A stretch of 7,097 nt of DNA from Aquincola sp. (GTDB taxonomy: Bacteria; Pseudomonadota; Gammaproteobacteria; Burkholderiales; Burkholderiaceae_C). Each line of letters starts with the position of its first letter. Positions within the stretch are counted from its first letter, which is position 1. A model generated the notes under the pieces. It did not search any database. It was not told the DNA's origin and was given only the letters and a program-made list of their open reading frames with translations. A program made the translations under genes and the position numbers. Below, piece after piece: positions 5,541-7,097 of this stretch. The stretch is from contig JAOUIM010000185.1 in NCBI GenBank assembly GCA_029884035.1, positions 1-7,097 on the forward strand, given 5' to 3'.

Positions 5541-6909
5541 TGGCGAGACCGGTCATTGCGTCCACGAACCCGCGCTCGATCGGCTCGCCGCGCGGATGGC
5601 GGCCGTCGCGCACGACCCAGCGTCCTGCGACCATCACGTCGGCCCAGGGTCGTCCGGGGCTGGAGAACACGAGCGCATCCAGCGTGTGCGACCAGGGCAT
5701 GCCGAGCAGCGCGGGGTCGCGCGCGTCGGCTTGCAGCGCATCGGCGCGCGCGCCCACGACCAGGCCCCACGCCGCTTCACCTGCGGCCGCGCCGCTGCTG
5801 CCCTGCACGCGTCCCCACAGCCGCTCGGCCGTCGACGGCTGCGCCGCCGCGTCCGCGCTCACGTTGCGTTGTCGCAGTTCGAGTCGTTGACCGTAGTCGA
5901 GCCAGCGCAGTTCCTCGCGCCAGTCGCGCGTGACATGGCTGTCCGAGCCGATCGCGAGCGGCACGCCGGCCGCCAGCCAGCCGCGCAGGTCGGGCAGGCC
6001 GTCGCCGAGGTTGGCCTCGGTGCTCGGGCACAGCACCACGCCGGCGCCACTGCGCGCGACGGCCTCGACCTCGGCCGGCACCGTGTGGGTGGCGTGCACA
6101 AGCTGCCAGCGCGGATCGAGCAGCCCTTCGCGAGCCAGCCATTCGATCGGCCGCGCGCCGGTGGCGGCGAGACAGTCGTCGACTTCGGCGGTCTGCTCGG
6201 CGGCGTGGATGTGGATCGGGCCTTCGATGCCGGCGGCGAGCCGGCGCAGCGCGTGGATCGATCCGGCGGCCGCCGCGCGCAGCGAATGCACGACGAGCCC
6301 TGAACGCAACAGCGGCCGACCGGCGGCCGCGATCGCGCGGGCCTGGATGACGGCGCTTTCGGGACTCATTGCGAAGCGGCGCTGGTCCGGGCGCAGCTGC
6401 GGTTGCGCAAAGCAAGCGCGCTCGTACAGCGCGGGCATCAGCGTCAGGCCGATGCCCGCATCGGCAGCTGCATCGGCCAGCGCCCACGACAGCGTGTACG
6501 GGTCGGCGTAGGCACTCCCGTCGATGTCGTGCTGCAGATAGTTGAATTCGCACACATGCGTGTAGCCGCCCTGCAGCAGCTCGACATACAGCTGCGTCGC
6601 CACCGCGCGCAGCTGGTCCGGCGTGATGCGCAGCGCCACCTGGTACATGCGGTCGCGCCACGACCAGAAATCGTCGCTTTCACGGTCGCGCCGTTCCGCC
6701 AGGCCGGCGAAAGCGCGCTGGAAGGCATGGCTGTGGGCGTTGACCAGGCCTGGGAGCAACGGGCCGCGCAAACGTTCGGCGGCAGCTGGCGGCTGCAGCA
6801 CGCCGGGTGTCACCTCCGCCCAGCGGCCGTCGGCGCCGACGCGAAGCATCACGTCGTGGGCCCAGCCTTGCGGCAACCAGGCACGCGGCGTCCACAGCAG
6901 TCGTGGCAT
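5527..6909 (-). CDS. hutF: Formimidoylglutamate deiminase (amidohydrolase superfamily)
   Basis: This 460-residue cytoplasmic, zinc-dependent enzyme converts N-formimidoyl-L-glutamate to N-formyl-L-glutamate and ammonia. It is the fourth step of the five-step histidine breakdown route, feeding HutG. Expected metal and catalytic residues are present: the NAHSH motif with H59 and H61, HIHAAEQ with H235 and E238, VHATH with H272, and GSD with D323. Their spacing matches the Pseudomonas HutF pattern as I recall it. FAGLAERRDRESDDFWSWRD (67-86) and LCPSTEANLGDG (293-304) are characteristic HutF segments that separate it from guanine deaminase and other relatives. The start is the ATG at 6909: AGGTGA lies about 5 nt upstream and the protein aligns from its first residues; the frame is open to 6993, but that adds a Cys/Arg-rich stretch inside hutG. 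It lies 1 nt after the hutG stop, a clear operon. Confidence 0.95.
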   Translation of the reverse strand: MPRLLWTPRAWLPQGWAHDVMLRVGADGRWAEVTPGVLQPPAAAERLRGPLLPGLVNAHSHAFQRAFAGLAERRDRESDDFWSWRDRMYQVALRITPDQLRAVATQLYVELLQGGYTHVCEFNYLQHDIDGSAYADPYTLSWALADAAADAGIGLTLMPALYERACFAQPQLRPDQRRFAMSPESAVIQARAIAAAGRPLLRSGLVVHSLRAAAAGSIHALRRLAAGIEGPIHIHAAEQTAEVDDCLAATGARPIEWLAREGLLDPRWQLVHATHTVPAEVEAVARSGAGVVLCPSTEANLGDGLPDLRGWLAAGVPLAIGSDSHVTRDWREELRWLDYGQRLELRQRNVSADAAAQPSTAERLWGRVQGSSGAAAGEAAWGLVVGARADALQADARDPALLGMPWSHTLDALVFSSPGRPWADVMVAGRWVVRDGRHPRGEPIERGFVDAMTGLATSGG

Positions 6910-6910
6910 C

Positions 6911-7097
6911 TCAGTCACCTGGCCTCCAGTCGAGCATGGCCTGGAGCATCGCGAGCAGCAAGGGCTGCAGCCGATGCGACACGCGCGGTGCATCCAGCGT
7001 CCAAGGCGGCGCCTCGCGCGTCATGTAGGTCGAAAAGCACATCTCCATCTGCACCGCATGCACCCGATCGGCAGGCCGACCGTAGGTGCGTGTGATG
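6911..7097 (-). CDS. hutG: N-formylglutamate deformylase, C-terminal end only
   Basis: The last 61 codons of a gene cut by the right edge. The visible part reads TRTYGRPADRVHAVQMEMCF, then STYMTREAPP, and ends in LDWRPGD before TGA (6913-6911). The stretch GRPADRVHAVQMEMC followed by a Tyr-Met pair is the conserved C-terminal part of HutG-type N-formylglutamate amidohydrolases, which split N-formyl-L-glutamate into formate and glutamate, the last step of histidine breakdown. The metal-binding residues lie outside the window, so activity cannot be judged. The stop is followed after one base by the hutF ATG, and the ribosome site of hutF lies inside its last codons, so translation is probably coupled. 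The identity rests on this short motif together with its hutF neighbour. Confidence 0.85.
   Translation of the reverse strand, partial: ITRTYGRPADRVHAVQMEMCFSTYMTREAPPWTLDAPRVSHRLQPLLLAMLQAMLDWRPGD

Noticed and set aside
4436..5770. A 444-codon minus-strand frame opposite the MscS-like gene
   Set aside because: It covers the channel gene, which has clear family motifs, and its own translation is low-complexity His/Gln/Arg/Asp with no domain signature.
5314..6303. A 329-codon plus-strand frame across the end of the channel gene and antisense to hutF
   Set aside because: hutF is unmistakable on the other strand; this frame is Arg/Ala-rich shadow sequence spanning two unrelated genes.

Overview
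The window is GC-rich, densely coding DNA. The gene families and protein style fit a betaproteobacterium, most likely of the Burkholderiales; this lineage call is inferred from how the proteins look, not from a marker gene. Six complete genes and one gene cut by the right edge can be supported. There is no sign of mobile elements, CRISPR, tRNA or rRNA.

Layout, left to right. Positions 1-132 hold no convincing gene. A MarR-family regulator (133-672, + strand) converges on a minus-strand cluster, and a GC-rich hairpin (679-700) lies between them. Read in its own direction, the cluster is otsA (trehalose-6-phosphate synthase, 4351-2072), otsB (trehalose-6-phosphate phosphatase, 2075-1314, overlapping otsA by 4 nt) and a Pal-like OmpA-family lipoprotein (1269-709). 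Divergent from otsA, across an AT-rich intergenic region of about 270 nt, is a small MscS-type mechanosensitive channel (4619-5491, +). It converges on hutF (formimidoylglutamate deiminase, 6909-5527, -), which follows the 3' end of hutG (N-formylglutamate deformylase, 7097-6911, -) after a single base.

The centre of the window reads as an osmotic and envelope stress locus. OtsA and OtsB make trehalose from UDP-glucose and glucose-6-phosphate. The divergent MscS-like channel would release solutes when the medium becomes dilute. The Pal-like lipoprotein would tie the outer membrane to peptidoglycan. The most unusual item is OtsA itself. Its catalytic domain is preceded by about 270 residues carrying two membrane helices around a periplasmic domain, then a HAMP-like/coiled-coil linker. 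That is the layout of a sensor kinase or chemoreceptor, but with a sugar transferase as the output. The right-hand side is an ordinary histidine-degradation (hut) operon end, unrelated to the osmotic genes.
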